NCBI GenBank assembly: GCA_031289315.1
Contig: JAITPR010000060.1
Coordinates: 1-57,686, forward strand
Direction of reading: 5' to 3'
Length of the DNA: 57,686 nucleotides
Source of the DNA: Clostridiaceae bacterium
GTDB taxonomy: Bacteria > Bacillota > Clostridia > Christensenellales > CAG-917
Every line of letters starts with the position of its first letter. Position 1 is the first letter of the stretch. Positions 48,446 through 57,338 of the stretch are shown one piece after another. Made by a program: the position numbers and the translations under genes. Below the pieces are notes generated by a model. The model searched no databases. It worked only from the letters and a program-made list of their open reading frames with translations, and was not told the DNA's origin.

Positions 48446-50587
48446 TTAGCGTTTGTCGAGCTGCAATCTCTTTTTAAATTTGTCGTAGCGGATATGGCGC
48501 GAACGCTTGCGGTAGGAGCGCTCTATGGATATAATAAGGTCGTCGATTTCCTCCGGCGTGCGGTATTGGCGCGCTTCCTCCAAAATCTTCTCTACATTTT
48601 CCATATGTTCTAATTCGATTACGTCGCCCAAAACCTTTTCGATGAGCGCGACCGCCGTAAAGCGTTCCTGTCTGCTGCGTTGGATTTCCTTGAATCGGGC
48701 GTCCTCCTCTTTGGTGAGGTTTTCGCGGTTCGCCTTAACGAACAACTCAAACGCCAATTCGCGTTCGGCAATCCAGTTCTTTTCCGCTTGCGCCTTTAGG
48801 CGGTCTATCGTAGAAATTTGTTCGGCTTTTACGTCCTCATATTCCTGCTTATGCGCTTCGGTAAGCCGTATTTTAAGGGCGGCTTCCTCTTCCGCGTTCA
48901 ATTTGTCGGATTCTTCCTTAGCAATTGCGGTTTCGTAGGCGCGGCGGGAGTCCTCCTCACGGCGCTGTTTTTCTATCAAGGCGTCGATTTCGGTTTGAGC
49001 CTTTTTCTTTTCGCGTTCGACCACTTCAAGGTGAAGTCGTTCGATTTCCGTCGCTTTAGCGCGGTGGGCTTCGGCTTCCGCGCGGCGCGCTTCGGCGTAT
49101 TCCAACGCTTCCTTGCGTTGCTCCTCGGCGCGTTGTGCCTGTTCCTCTAAAAGCTTGACGGCGGCGGCGGCGCGTATGCGTGCGTCCTCTATGCGGCGAA
49201 GCTCCTCCGCGCGCATGACTTCCTTGCGGCGTTCATCTGCGACGCGCTCTTCTTCGGCGCGGCGTTCCTCCGCTTCGCGTTCTCTTTCAAGAATTTTGCG
49301 CTCTAAGCGGTGCAAAGCCTCGTCATGGCGGCGCTTGCGCTCCAAATCGCGTGCTTCGCGTAGGGCAAGTTTTTTGGCGTGTTTCTCGTCTTCAAACTGT
49401 TTTTCAATCAGTTTTTGTTGAAGTTCGCTGTCCGCTTTTGCCTTATTGATGCGGATTTGCCGTAAAACGCGGTCGATTGCGCCGTTTATTTTAGAAACCT
49501 CCGATTGTGACAGGGTTTTGGAAAACGGCATCTTTTGGTATATGCGGCGGATTTCCGAAAGCTCCATTTTGAGCTGCGGGAAGTCGTCCGGCACATAGTC
49601 GTCGATGTTTTTAGTCACGTATTCGTCGGCTATAACGTCGTCCTTTTTCAAGGACTCCTCTATGGACTCGCCCGCCTCACGCGTGGAGGCTATGCTTTGC
49701 ATTAAGACGGTATTTAAGAATATAAGTCCGCGGAATTTCTCACTAAGCGACTGCGAAAGCTCCGCCGTTTCCGTCATATTTTCGACCTTGAATTCCATGC
49801 TTTCGGAGGTCTCGACGAACTGCCAAAGAAGGAGCGCTTTTTTGAAGTTGGGGTCTTTCAATATTACGTTGGTACGCTGAATGGGGGGACGGACGGGGGC
49901 GCAGGTGCGCATTTCGCGCGCGAATGCACTCGACAAAAAGTCGGAAATAATGCTCTTCATGCGCGTAATTCTTTCGATGTCGGTAACGGCTCCGCCCTTT
50001 TTACGGACGACCTCCGTAAACGGGAATGATGCCGCGGCGTCAAGCTGATATTGAACCTTATTGCCGTCCAACTGGAATTCGCTCTTGATGTCCACGCCCA
50101 AATCGCCGCTTTGCAAAAGCGCATTTTTGATGATTTCGAAACGACGGTCTATAAAGTCGCGCACCTTTAAAAGCAAGGTATATATAAAGCGGTTTTCGTA
50201 AATTTCGAAGCTTTCTTCCTTGCTAGTATTGAGAATTTTCGCCGGGATAACCATGCCGTCTTTGGTAACGCTGCTGATTAGGTTGGTATGCTGTGCCAAA
50301 TGCTTGACGGACTCAACGGAAACGGAACGCGCTAAGCTTATATCGACAATATCTTCTTCGATGACGATAAATTTTCTTGGGTTACGCACTATGGTATCAA
50401 GCGGAACAAGACATTCCTCAATGGTTTCAATCCACGCGGTATCGTAATTTTTTTTAGTGTATGTTTGAGATATATTGAAATTATTTTTTCCGCCGGAAAT
50501 GCTATCCATATATTTAGGATAGATGTCCCACTGCTTCAACAGCGAGTTAATTTGATATATTAAGCCTTCATATGCTTCTTTACTCAT
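48446..50587 (-). CDS. DUF2357-type protein with long coiled coil, no nuclease domain
   Basis: The 713-aa protein has an N-terminal half resembling DUF2357 (IARSVSVESVKHLAQHTNLI-like and FEIYENRFIYTLLLKVRDFI segments). From about residue 390 to 640 there is an extended Arg/Glu/Ala-rich coiled coil. DUF2357 proteins are known partners of McrB-type ATPases, for example in LlaJI-like restriction systems, where a PD-(D/E)XK nuclease usually follows. Here I see no nuclease motif; the C-terminus is helical and basic (RSYRKRSRHIRYDKFKKR). The start is taken at ATG 50587, after which the family-like sequence begins; the frame upstream is repeat DNA. It lies between the McrB-type gene and a signal peptidase gene. 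Confidence 0.7.
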   Translation of the reverse strand: MSKEAYEGLIYQINSLLKQWDIYPKYMDSISGGKNNFNISQTYTKKNYDTAWIETIEECLVPLDTIVRNPRKFIVIEEDIVDISLARSVSVESVKHLAQHTNLISSVTKDGMVIPAKILNTSKEESFEIYENRFIYTLLLKVRDFIDRRFEIIKNALLQSGDLGVDIKSEFQLDGNKVQYQLDAAASFPFTEVVRKKGGAVTDIERITRMKSIISDFLSSAFAREMRTCAPVRPPIQRTNVILKDPNFKKALLLWQFVETSESMEFKVENMTETAELSQSLSEKFRGLIFLNTVLMQSIASTREAGESIEESLKKDDVIADEYVTKNIDDYVPDDFPQLKMELSEIRRIYQKMPFSKTLSQSEVSKINGAIDRVLRQIRINKAKADSELQQKLIEKQFEDEKHAKKLALREARDLERKRRHDEALHRLERKILEREREAEERRAEEERVADERRKEVMRAEELRRIEDARIRAAAAVKLLEEQAQRAEEQRKEALEYAEARRAEAEAHRAKATEIERLHLEVVEREKKKAQTEIDALIEKQRREEDSRRAYETAIAKEESDKLNAEEEAALKIRLTEAHKQEYEDVKAEQISTIDRLKAQAEKNWIAERELAFELFVKANRENLTKEEDARFKEIQRSRQERFTAVALIEKVLGDVIELEHMENVEKILEEARQYRTPEEIDDLIISIERSYRKRSRHIRYDKFKKRLQLDKR

Positions 50588-50640
50588 ATCGCTTCGCTTC
50601 CTCACGAGATAAAAAATTTTTAATTTTTTATCGTGTTCGG

Positions 50641-50741
50641 TTTGAGGGGGACACCTGCTTCGCTCAAGATGACACATGGGAATAAATTCCGCTCCACTTT
50701 TCGCGGAATGCATTCTACACGCGTGCAAAGCGCTCCCGTTA
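50641..50741. repeat. Repeat family 3 fragment between two cluster genes
   Basis: Contains CTTCGCTCAAGATGACACAT and GGGAATAAATTCCGCTCC, shared with 52660-52680 and 56550-56640. The first part belongs to the widespread TCATCTTGAGCG-type intergenic repeats. Confidence 0.75.
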
Positions 50742-52301
50742 TTAGAACAGTTTCTTAAGTCTGTTGAGGTATTCCTTACATTCGCCCATGTTTTCGCTGC
50801 CGAAGGTGTCGTCAAGATATTGAATGTAGTCATCGACCTCGTCGCGTATGTACGCTAGGTTCAACGATTCAAACTTTCTTAAAATCTTATTACAAAGCAC
50901 GTAGTCAAGACCGTCTATTTCCGTGCCGCCGCAAGCGACGTAAACGGGAACGAACTCACGCAACTGCTTCACAATACGGTTACCAAACGCAAGACGGAAA
51001 TGCTCTATTACGTAGTTGTCCATTGCTTCAAACTTTTTAAGGTTTTCGTCGCTGACGCGGTATTTTTCTTGAGCTTCCTTAAACATGCCCTCAAGGTGCT
51101 TGTAGGAAAGGCTGACGCCCTCCGTCACCGGCGCGTCAAAAGGCTCGGCTTTGGAGTTTATGTTAATCGGCATGCCGCGGTCGTAAACCTTATCGGAAAT
51201 GGCGAACGTGCTGTCGTCGTTGTTCGCCGTGCCGACGAACCACATATTTTCCGGCAAGCGGAAGCGCCCTTTATGGACGTGTTTGGGGTCACTGGGCCAG
51301 CCGCTGGGAACTAAGTCCACCACCCACTGATCGCGGGACGGCATTTCCAAAATGGACAACATTTCCGCAAAGTAATACTCGACACGCGCAATGTTCATTT
51401 CGTCCAAAACCGTTATGTACACGCTTTCGTTGTAGGTGGCGTCATACATGGCTTTGAGAACTTCGGTTTCGTTGAAACGCTTAGTAAATTCGTTGAAGTA
51501 GCCAAAAAGCTCCGTTCTATCGCGCCATGACGGCTGAACGGACGCTATTGTGGTCGGGTTAAAGAGGAAATGCCCTATGCACTCCGGCAAGGAGGTTTTA
51601 CCGGTACCGGATATACCCTGCAAGATAATCAACCTCGTGGTAGCCATGGACGCGAAAAACAAGCGTACGACTTTAGGGTCGTAATACAATTTACGCCACG
51701 GGCGGTCGGGGTTGTTTGAGGCGTAGTTTCTGAAACGGGTGCAGAGATCCTGTAAGGAAATTTCCCTATCGAATTCCGGTTCCGAGTACTCCTCCGCATT
51801 ATAGCGTGCGTCAACCTCCGTAAGCTTATAAAAGCGGCTTTCGCCCTCTTTCTTTGCGGTTGAAACGTCTTCGCCCTCTTCGCCCTCCGTAACGTCGTAG
51901 CCCTGATAGGCTATTTTAAGACCTAAAATTCTGTCTTTTTCACGGGTAGTTTTAATTAATTCACGTTTTAAGTTATTGATTTCGTCCATCAAGTCTTGAT
52001 TTAAGACTTTATCACCGAAGATGCGTTTGAAGAAACGCTTACCAAAATGTATCGCAAGCCAAATAATCGCGACAAACGCGGCAATGACCAGCAGTATACA
52101 CAGCGCAGCCAAAACCCACGAGCCGGCATTTAATTTGTCGCTGTAGCTTTGGAAAATCTCTATGTATGCCGGAATGTTGAACATCTGATAGAGCGCACCA
52201 AAAATGCCACCGTAGTTGCCTACGGACGGTCCGGCGAAGAAGAAGCCTAACACTCCTCCGAAAAAAACGCCAAAAAATTCTTTAAAAAAGTTTCCTATCA
52301 T
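50742..52301 (-). CDS. Membrane-anchored McrB-type AAA+ ATPase/GTPase
   Basis: The 519-aa protein starts with two hydrophobic segments (about 8-40 and 62-86) and a short coiled coil (100-125). The AAA+ domain has Walker A GISGTGKT (229-236), Walker B VYITVLDEMN (294-303), then ARVEYYFAEMLSILEM, and sensor GTANNDDSTF (357-366) with DRGMP after it. The EMN and TANND motifs are those of the McrB clade. Classical McrB binds modified DNA through its N-terminus; here a membrane anchor replaces any DNA-binding domain. The neighbour DUF2357 protein would be its McrC-position partner. AAGG precedes the ATG. A role in membrane-associated remodelling or defence is inferred from context only. Confidence 0.85.
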   Translation of the reverse strand: MIGNFFKEFFGVFFGGVLGFFFAGPSVGNYGGIFGALYQMFNIPAYIEIFQSYSDKLNAGSWVLAALCILLVIAAFVAIIWLAIHFGKRFFKRIFGDKVLNQDLMDEINNLKRELIKTTREKDRILGLKIAYQGYDVTEGEEGEDVSTAKKEGESRFYKLTEVDARYNAEEYSEPEFDREISLQDLCTRFRNYASNNPDRPWRKLYYDPKVVRLFFASMATTRLIILQGISGTGKTSLPECIGHFLFNPTTIASVQPSWRDRTELFGYFNEFTKRFNETEVLKAMYDATYNESVYITVLDEMNIARVEYYFAEMLSILEMPSRDQWVVDLVPSGWPSDPKHVHKGRFRLPENMWFVGTANNDDSTFAISDKVYDRGMPININSKAEPFDAPVTEGVSLSYKHLEGMFKEAQEKYRVSDENLKKFEAMDNYVIEHFRLAFGNRIVKQLREFVPVYVACGGTEIDGLDYVLCNKILRKFESLNLAYIRDEVDDYIQYLDDTFGSENMGECKEYLNRLKKLF

Positions 52302-52429
52302 AAATGTACCTTATGTTAGCTTGTATAGTTGGCTATCGCCGAATGCGGCGGCATTCGCCGCCGACAATGCGGGGGCTGTCGCCGTAGACGACGTGATGTT
52401 ACATCTCCGATTAGGTAATCTGCGCACCT

Positions 52430-52700
52430 AAAGATTGCGCGAATGCGCACTATTCTCAAGGTGACATGTGCGGGGAACCGCGCCAGTATCAAGTGACGGC
52501 TTGTGCGGAGGACAAAAGCTTTGTCCGCATTGGAGGCGGCGAATGCCGCCGACCTTGTACAGCTTTATGCGCGTTGCATGTGAGCGTGGCGCAAGAGTTT
52601 TTGCTCCCATTAGGGGACCTTTCGACGACGACCGCATTCGCGGTCTGCTCAAGGTGACACGTGGGAATAAATTCCGCTCCTATTAGGTGACAGTCCGCAT
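52430..52700. repeat. Repeat family 3 copy between ATPase and signal peptidase genes
   Basis: Includes GGAGGCGGCGAATGCCGCCG (52531), GTACAGCTTTATGCGCGTTG (52557) and a GACCTTTCGACGACGACCGC/GGTCTGCTCAAGGTGACAC block, nearly identical to DNA at 56839-56910 and 56470-56560. The rest of 52302-52702 holds no gene. Confidence 0.8.
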
Positions 52701-52702
52701 TG

Positions 52703-53491
52703 TTATTCCGGGTCGGTGTCCGTGGCGACATCTATTTCGGGGGCGGGGTCTATTCCGGGGGCGGGGTCTGTTTCGGGGGCGGCGTCGCGGGACTTGAGGA
52801 ATTCCTCAATGGCGCGGCGTTTGATTTCCTCTTCGTCTAGGGAAAGGCTTTCCTTTTCGGCGATAAGTTTTTCTTTTTCTTCCTCGACCTTAGCCATTTT
52901 TGCCGTCATAATCATACGAATTAAGATTATGATGTTATAGATAAACAAGGCAATGAGCGGCAAGACTATCACCAACAGGAAGTGGGTAGGTTCTTGCAAC
53001 CATGCAATTGCCTTGCCTATGCCCTTTAGGTGGAACTTGTAAACCGCCAAAACGTCGCTTGCAAGCACAAAACCGGGGTCTTGTGAGGTAATCGCATCAC
53101 CTTGCGTATAGTAGGCGCGCTCTCCGGTTGCGTCTACGATTTCCGATTTTATAATTCTGTGAGTATTCAAGCGGTCAACGCCGTTGATAGTCGTCACAAA
53201 TGTGATAACCGTACCCACTTCAAGGTTGTTAACATCGTAATTTTTCGGGTCTCCCGCAATGACAAGATCCCCCGCTTCAAAGCCGTCCGGTCCTTTCATG
53301 GAGTCCGTCAACACGGGCAAAAGCTTGACCGAACCGCTACCGACCTCGTTGTTGTTGATGTTCGGATTGGCCAACACGATTGCAGACAGTGTTATTGCCA
53401 AAATAACAACCACCACCTGCAACACAGTGACTATAATGCTGATAATTTTCTGCTGCTCCGGCGTCAGTTTTGACGCTTTTTTCTCTCTCAT
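52703..53491 (-). CDS. ER-type (SipW-like) signal peptidase
   Basis: The 262-aa protein has an N-terminal helix (about 16-42), catalytic VLTDSMKGPDGFEAGD (Ser64) and RLNTHRII (His111), matching the Ser/His ER-type signal peptidase arrangement. A second helix (about 170-195) leads to a cytoplasmic tail with EEEIKRRAIEEFLKSRDAA (about 220-238) and an Asp/Pro/Glu-rich end. The gene directly follows that of the SipW-type secreted protein, which it probably processes. The EEFL-type tail motif is shared with the second signal peptidase at 47455. Confidence 0.88.
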   Translation of the reverse strand: MREKKASKLTPEQQKIISIIVTVLQVVVVILAITLSAIVLANPNINNNEVGSGSVKLLPVLTDSMKGPDGFEAGDLVIAGDPKNYDVNNLEVGTVITFVTTINGVDRLNTHRIIKSEIVDATGERAYYTQGDAITSQDPGFVLASDVLAVYKFHLKGIGKAIAWLQEPTHFLLVIVLPLIALFIYNIIILIRMIMTAKMAKVEEEKEKLIAEKESLSLDEEEIKRRAIEEFLKSRDAAPETDPAPGIDPAPEIDVATDTDPE

Positions 53492-53677
53492 GCTTCCTAC
53501 TTCCCTTACTCGCTTCGGCTTCTTTGCTTCGGCGGTGATGTATTAACTTTATTGTGCGCAATAACCTCTCACACAATATTTTCGTTATCGTAGGCACTCC
53601 TACGGTAATGAAAATGTTGCGAATTTGCTTCTGTCTTGTTCTTATTGTTTGGTAACTATAGGGAAATTAACACGGTT

Positions 53678-53711
53678 TTCCCGCCGACATCATTTCTGAT
53701 GCCAGCGGGAA
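53678..53711 (-). terminator. Hairpin between the secreted protein and its peptidase gene
   Basis: TTCCCGC...GCGGGAA with inner CATCA/TGATG pairing. No T-run follows on the minus strand, so it may be a partial terminator or an mRNA-stabilising hairpin that raises the level of the first gene. Confidence 0.5.
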
Positions 53712-53813
53712 GCGCATTAATTAAGTTTTATTTGTCACTAGCATCAGGTTTCCATTTTAACAGAAATTCCTTTCGCAAGCATTGTGCAAGGAGGAAATCC
53801 CCCGCGCTATTTT

Positions 53814-55385
53814 TTAGTGAGTGTCAAATGAGAGCGTGAATTGTGCATCCAAACCGGCTCCGCTTTCAATTAAGCCTACGCCGTCAAACCATACGACCAC
53901 TGCAATCTTTAAGGACTGACCACCAATTATGGTGGTAACGCCACTTTCCGTAATTTTAAGCGCAGGTGCTATATTTATTGCCGTGGCACTATACGTAGAA
54001 AGAGAACGAGTACCGTTAGCGGTTGCCAAAATAGCACCGTAATAGGTATTTGCCGCAGTTGTAGCTAACGTATCAATGTAAGTGTCGTTGACAAATACTG
54101 CTATTCTAAGCAAGCTTGCATTTGTTCCGGTAATTTCTCCGCCGATGTAGATATCTATCGCGGTAGTTGAAGACGAATTATTCTTGATATAGAAATACTC
54201 TTGGCTTGTAGATACTTGTTTTGCATAGGATATGCCGCCGTTAGCCGGAGTTGTGAAACGTCCGTCCGTGTCGATAGGAGAGGTGCCGAATGCCAATTGG
54301 CTAGTCGGGGCAATTTTGGTACCACTTGCAGCTTGATCATCTTTTACATCATTGGTTTTTTCGTAGAGATACCTATCGCCGGCGTCAACGACAACACCAT
54401 ATACCGATGCCGCTTCAGCATCGGTAATATCGCCTGTGTTGATATAGCCTTTGGTTGTCGTTATATACACATAATCGGCGAAACCGCCAAGTCCGTTAAT
54501 AACGCCGAGCGCAACAACCCTAGAGGGGAGAGTCGTATAGCTTTCAGGAATCAAAATCGGTTCGTTAATCTTATAAATTCTGGTAATATCGTTGTTGAAC
54601 GAATAGCCGGGGAATATGACATTTGCGTCAGCGTTGGTGATTGTAGCTCCAGATGTCACCGAACCTATTGTTAAAATCACACCGCCGTCGTTAAAGCTGC
54701 TGATTTTCGCTGCTGCCTCAGAAGATAAGGTAATATCTTGAACATCCCATATTGAAGTTATATCGCCTAAGTAATAATAGTTAGTGCGTACCGCAATTCT
54801 GTAATAATCCGTACCTACAATTGCGTCGTCAAAATAATCGGTTGCGGTAGAGGTAATCTTAGTTATATCCACAACCTTTTTACCGCCTACATCGTAACCG
54901 TCACTTGCGTTACCGCCATTATAAAAAGAAATTTCGTCCGGTTGCAACGAAGTTGAAATATCCTCATTAGATATAAATTTTATATTTAATTTATTGGCGG
55001 TTCCGGGCAAAGCATTTGCCTTAAATTGATTGGCTACGAGTAAATTCTTTGTGGTTATGTATTTGTGTGTCGCAATCTCCGTCGCCAAGTTTTGACCCTT
55101 TTTAACGGGCATAGTTGTCGGAACTTTAGGTCCGACCGCATCTAATGCAGTCGAATCAAATGTGATGGTTTTTCCATTGTTTGCTTCGTCAAGCGTCCAA
55201 CCGATACCGATGTTCGCGTTGTCAGATTTTGCCGCAGTAACCGTTGTTGTTGTAACCGATACCGTGGTGTTTGCACTGAACCACGCAAAGGTTGCGGTGG
55301 ATAATGCGGCGACTAACATAATGGCAATTATAAGCGTCGTCACAAATAAGCTTTTCGTTTGGCGTTTAATGTTTGTGTTTTTCAT
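53814..55385 (-). CDS. SipW-dependent secreted protein (TasA/camelysin-like signal)
   Basis: The 523-aa protein opens with a basic segment and a hydrophobic helix ending ALSTATFAWFSANTTVSVTT, the form of SipW-dependent signal peptides in TasA and camelysin. The mature part is Thr/Ser/Gly/Asn-rich, beta-type, with few Cys residues, and shows features such as EYFYIKNNSSSTTAIDIYI and a VVVWFDGVGLIESGAG segment near the C-terminus, reminiscent of the end of TasA-like domains. TasA forms extracellular fibres; this protein is larger (about 485 aa mature) and may form filaments or a surface coat. AAGGAG precedes the ATG. It has a structured leader of about 280 nt and is the first gene of the cluster. 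Confidence 0.8.
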   Translation of the reverse strand: MKNTNIKRQTKSLFVTTLIIAIMLVAALSTATFAWFSANTTVSVTTTTVTAAKSDNANIGIGWTLDEANNGKTITFDSTALDAVGPKVPTTMPVKKGQNLATEIATHKYITTKNLLVANQFKANALPGTANKLNIKFISNEDISTSLQPDEISFYNGGNASDGYDVGGKKVVDITKITSTATDYFDDAIVGTDYYRIAVRTNYYYLGDITSIWDVQDITLSSEAAAKISSFNDGGVILTIGSVTSGATITNADANVIFPGYSFNNDITRIYKINEPILIPESYTTLPSRVVALGVINGLGGFADYVYITTTKGYINTGDITDAEAASVYGVVVDAGDRYLYEKTNDVKDDQAASGTKIAPTSQLAFGTSPIDTDGRFTTPANGGISYAKQVSTSQEYFYIKNNSSSTTAIDIYIGGEITGTNASLLRIAVFVNDTYIDTLATTAANTYYGAILATANGTRSLSTYSATAINIAPALKITESGVTTIIGGQSLKIAVVVWFDGVGLIESGAGLDAQFTLSFDTH

Positions 55386-55663
55386 TTTTGTCTCCTTTTC
55401 GATGTTTTGACTTTATGTCTGTTGCTATCAGATAAACTATTATAAAGTTGTTTACCGTGTGGCGCAGGTTGATATTTTCGGGTAAGTCGTATCGGACAGA
55501 CCTTTATACCCGTTTGGGGAATCCCCCGGGGCTTTGTGTGTTTGGCACGCCGCCTTAGAGTGACGCCGGGGAAACCCCGCTTGCGCCGGTTGGTACATTT
55601 CGGGTGGAACCGCCTTGGCACAACCTCCTTGCGGGGTTGTGCTTTCGGCGAAACGCCCTAGAT
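55386..55663 (-). promoter_or_regulatory. Structured 5' leader of the secreted-protein gene
   Basis: A run of short GC-rich hairpins lies in the predicted leader: GGCG-AAA-CGCC (55647-55657), GCACAACC/GGTTGTGC (55618-55642), CGGGG-AAA-CCCCG (55567-55579) and GGGG-AAT-CCCC (55516-55527, as read on the plus strand). No reading frame is credible. It could be a riboswitch, attenuator or stability element; I cannot assign a known class. Confidence 0.5.
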
Positions 55664-55669
55664 AACTTT

Positions 55670-55697
55670 ATAATAAAGAAAATTTCTGCTTCTGCAA
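55670..55697 (-). promoter_or_regulatory. Promoter of the secretion cluster
   Basis: On the minus strand TTGCAG (55697-55692), 16-bp spacer, TATTAT (55675-55670); start site expected near 55663, about 278 nt before the ATG. Confidence 0.55.
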
Positions 55698-57338
55698 GTG
55701 TATTTTAACGCTCCCATTGGGGGCAGTCTGCAAACACTCTTTCGTTAAGCGCTCCCATTTTGGGAACATGCGGGGGGTGAACCCCGCTCCCATTTGGGTG
55801 ACATCTAATTATCCCGCTTAAATTCAAGGTGACAAGGATCATATCCCGCTATCCGATTAGCGGTTAAATTTTCCTTGGCTTCGCATCTTTTCTCTAAGTC
55901 CTTAAAAGTCTTAAGGATTTTAATATCAAAGTTGCGTGAAATTAAAATACGTTCGCATTAGCTTTCTATTTTCTTTATACGGATTTCCTCTCAACGGCTC
56001 CCGAATACGCGATGTAAAGCTGGTCGCATATCTGTTTGCTGTTGTTTGGTCATCCTATATATACAAGGTTTTTGTTGGATTAGTAATCCTGCATATCAAG
56101 GTTTTTACTGGATTTCACCCCCATTTTTAGTTCCGTTCCGCGCTTGCACGCCGAATGGAAAAAAATTTTAATACACCGCGAATTGTACTTGTCGTACTCC
56201 TCATGGATATTATCTTATGTAGTATGTATGTCAATTTTAAATTGACTGCCTTTCGGCGGAACGCTTTATGCGCGTTGCCTGTGAGCGTGTCACCACGCGC
56301 ACCAGTGTGCCTTATTATGCGGAACGCTTTATGCGCGTTGCATGTGAGCGTGTCACCACGCGCACCGGTGTGCATATTATGCGGAACGCTTTATGCGCGT
56401 TGCCTGTGAGCGTGTCACCACGCGCACCGGTGTGCCTTATTATGCGGAACGCTTTATGCGCGTTGCATGTGAGCGTGGCGTAAGAGTTTTTGCTCCCATT
56501 AGGGGACCTTTCGACGACGACCGCATTCGCGGTCTGCTCAAGGTGACACGTGGGAATAAATTCCCGCTCCTATTGGGGTGTCACGTGGGAATAAATTCCG
56601 CTCCTATTAGGGTGTCACGTGGGAATAAATTCCCGCTCCTATTGGGGGTGTCACCTTTATGCGGTTTTGCGTCAATGTTGCTTTAGAAGCCCCTATGCCA
56701 CCATATTCGTCACTGCTTCCGCGTAGACTGTCATATTGAGCCGGAAGCGTTGAGGTGACAACCGAAGCGGTTCCGTGTCGAAATATCCCCTAAGACAAAG
56801 ACGCGAACTTTTACGTCTGCGGCGACAGCCCCCGCATTGGAGGCGGCGAATGCCGCCGACCTTGTACAGCTTTATGCGCGTTGCATGGTGATGTGGCATA
56901 AGAGTTTGCGCACCTATTCCGGGGATCTTTCGACTGCGCGCGTGCCGCGCTACGCTCAAGATGACACGTGGGAGGTAACCGCTCCCATGGAACAGGTTAA
57001 AGAAACCGCTTCCATTGGGAGCATGTACAGCTTTATGCGCGTTGCATGGAGGCATGTCGTAAAAGGCTAGGCTCCCATAAGGGGACCTTTCGACGACGAC
57101 CGCATTCGCGGTCTGCTCAAGGTGACAGTCTAAATAACCCCGCTCCCATTGGCGACATGTACAGCTTTATGCGCGTTGCATGGGGGCGTGTCGTAAATGG
57201 CTAGGCTCCCATAAGGGGACCTTTCGACGACGACCGCATTCGCGGTCTGCTCAAGGTGACAGTCTAAATAACCCCGCTCCCATATGGGTGATAGGTCGGC
57301 ACGCCGCGGTCTGCGCGGATACCGTTTGCGGGTCTAGA
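55698..57338. repeat. Repeat-rich gene-free region (family 3)
   Basis: No gene is seen in 1.6 kb. It holds several copies of a GCTCCCATTAGGGGACCTTT / CGACGACGACCGCATTCGCG / GGTCTGCTCAAGGTGACA unit (about 56490, 57070, 57205) and one variant, GGGGATCTTTCGACTGCGCG...GCTCAAGATGACA (about 56932). A unit of about 134 bp is tandemly repeated at 57025 and 57159. GGGAATAAATTCC recurs at about 56550-56640. These resemble intergenic repeats found widely in bacterial genomes. Short open frames across them are not genes. Confidence 0.75.
56256..56484. repeat. Tandem 62/63-bp repeat, three copies plus a partial
   Basis: Units start at 56256, 56319, 56381 and 56444 with GCGGAACGCTTTATGCGCGT and continue GTGAGCGTGTCACCACGCGC. 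They are contiguous with no unique spacers, so this is not a CRISPR array. The last copy merges into the family 3 unit. Confidence 0.85.

Noticed and set aside
50742..52301. Ordinary McrBC restriction system
   Set aside because: The ATPase has an N-terminal membrane anchor, no DNA-binding domain, and the partner shows no nuclease motif.
56256..56484. CRISPR-like periodicity
   Set aside because: Units are contiguous and 62-63 bp long without variable spacers, and no cas gene is nearby.
56155..56686. Several plus-strand frames across the right-end repeats
   Set aside because: They follow the 63-bp tandem repeat and family 3 units; no start signals or families.
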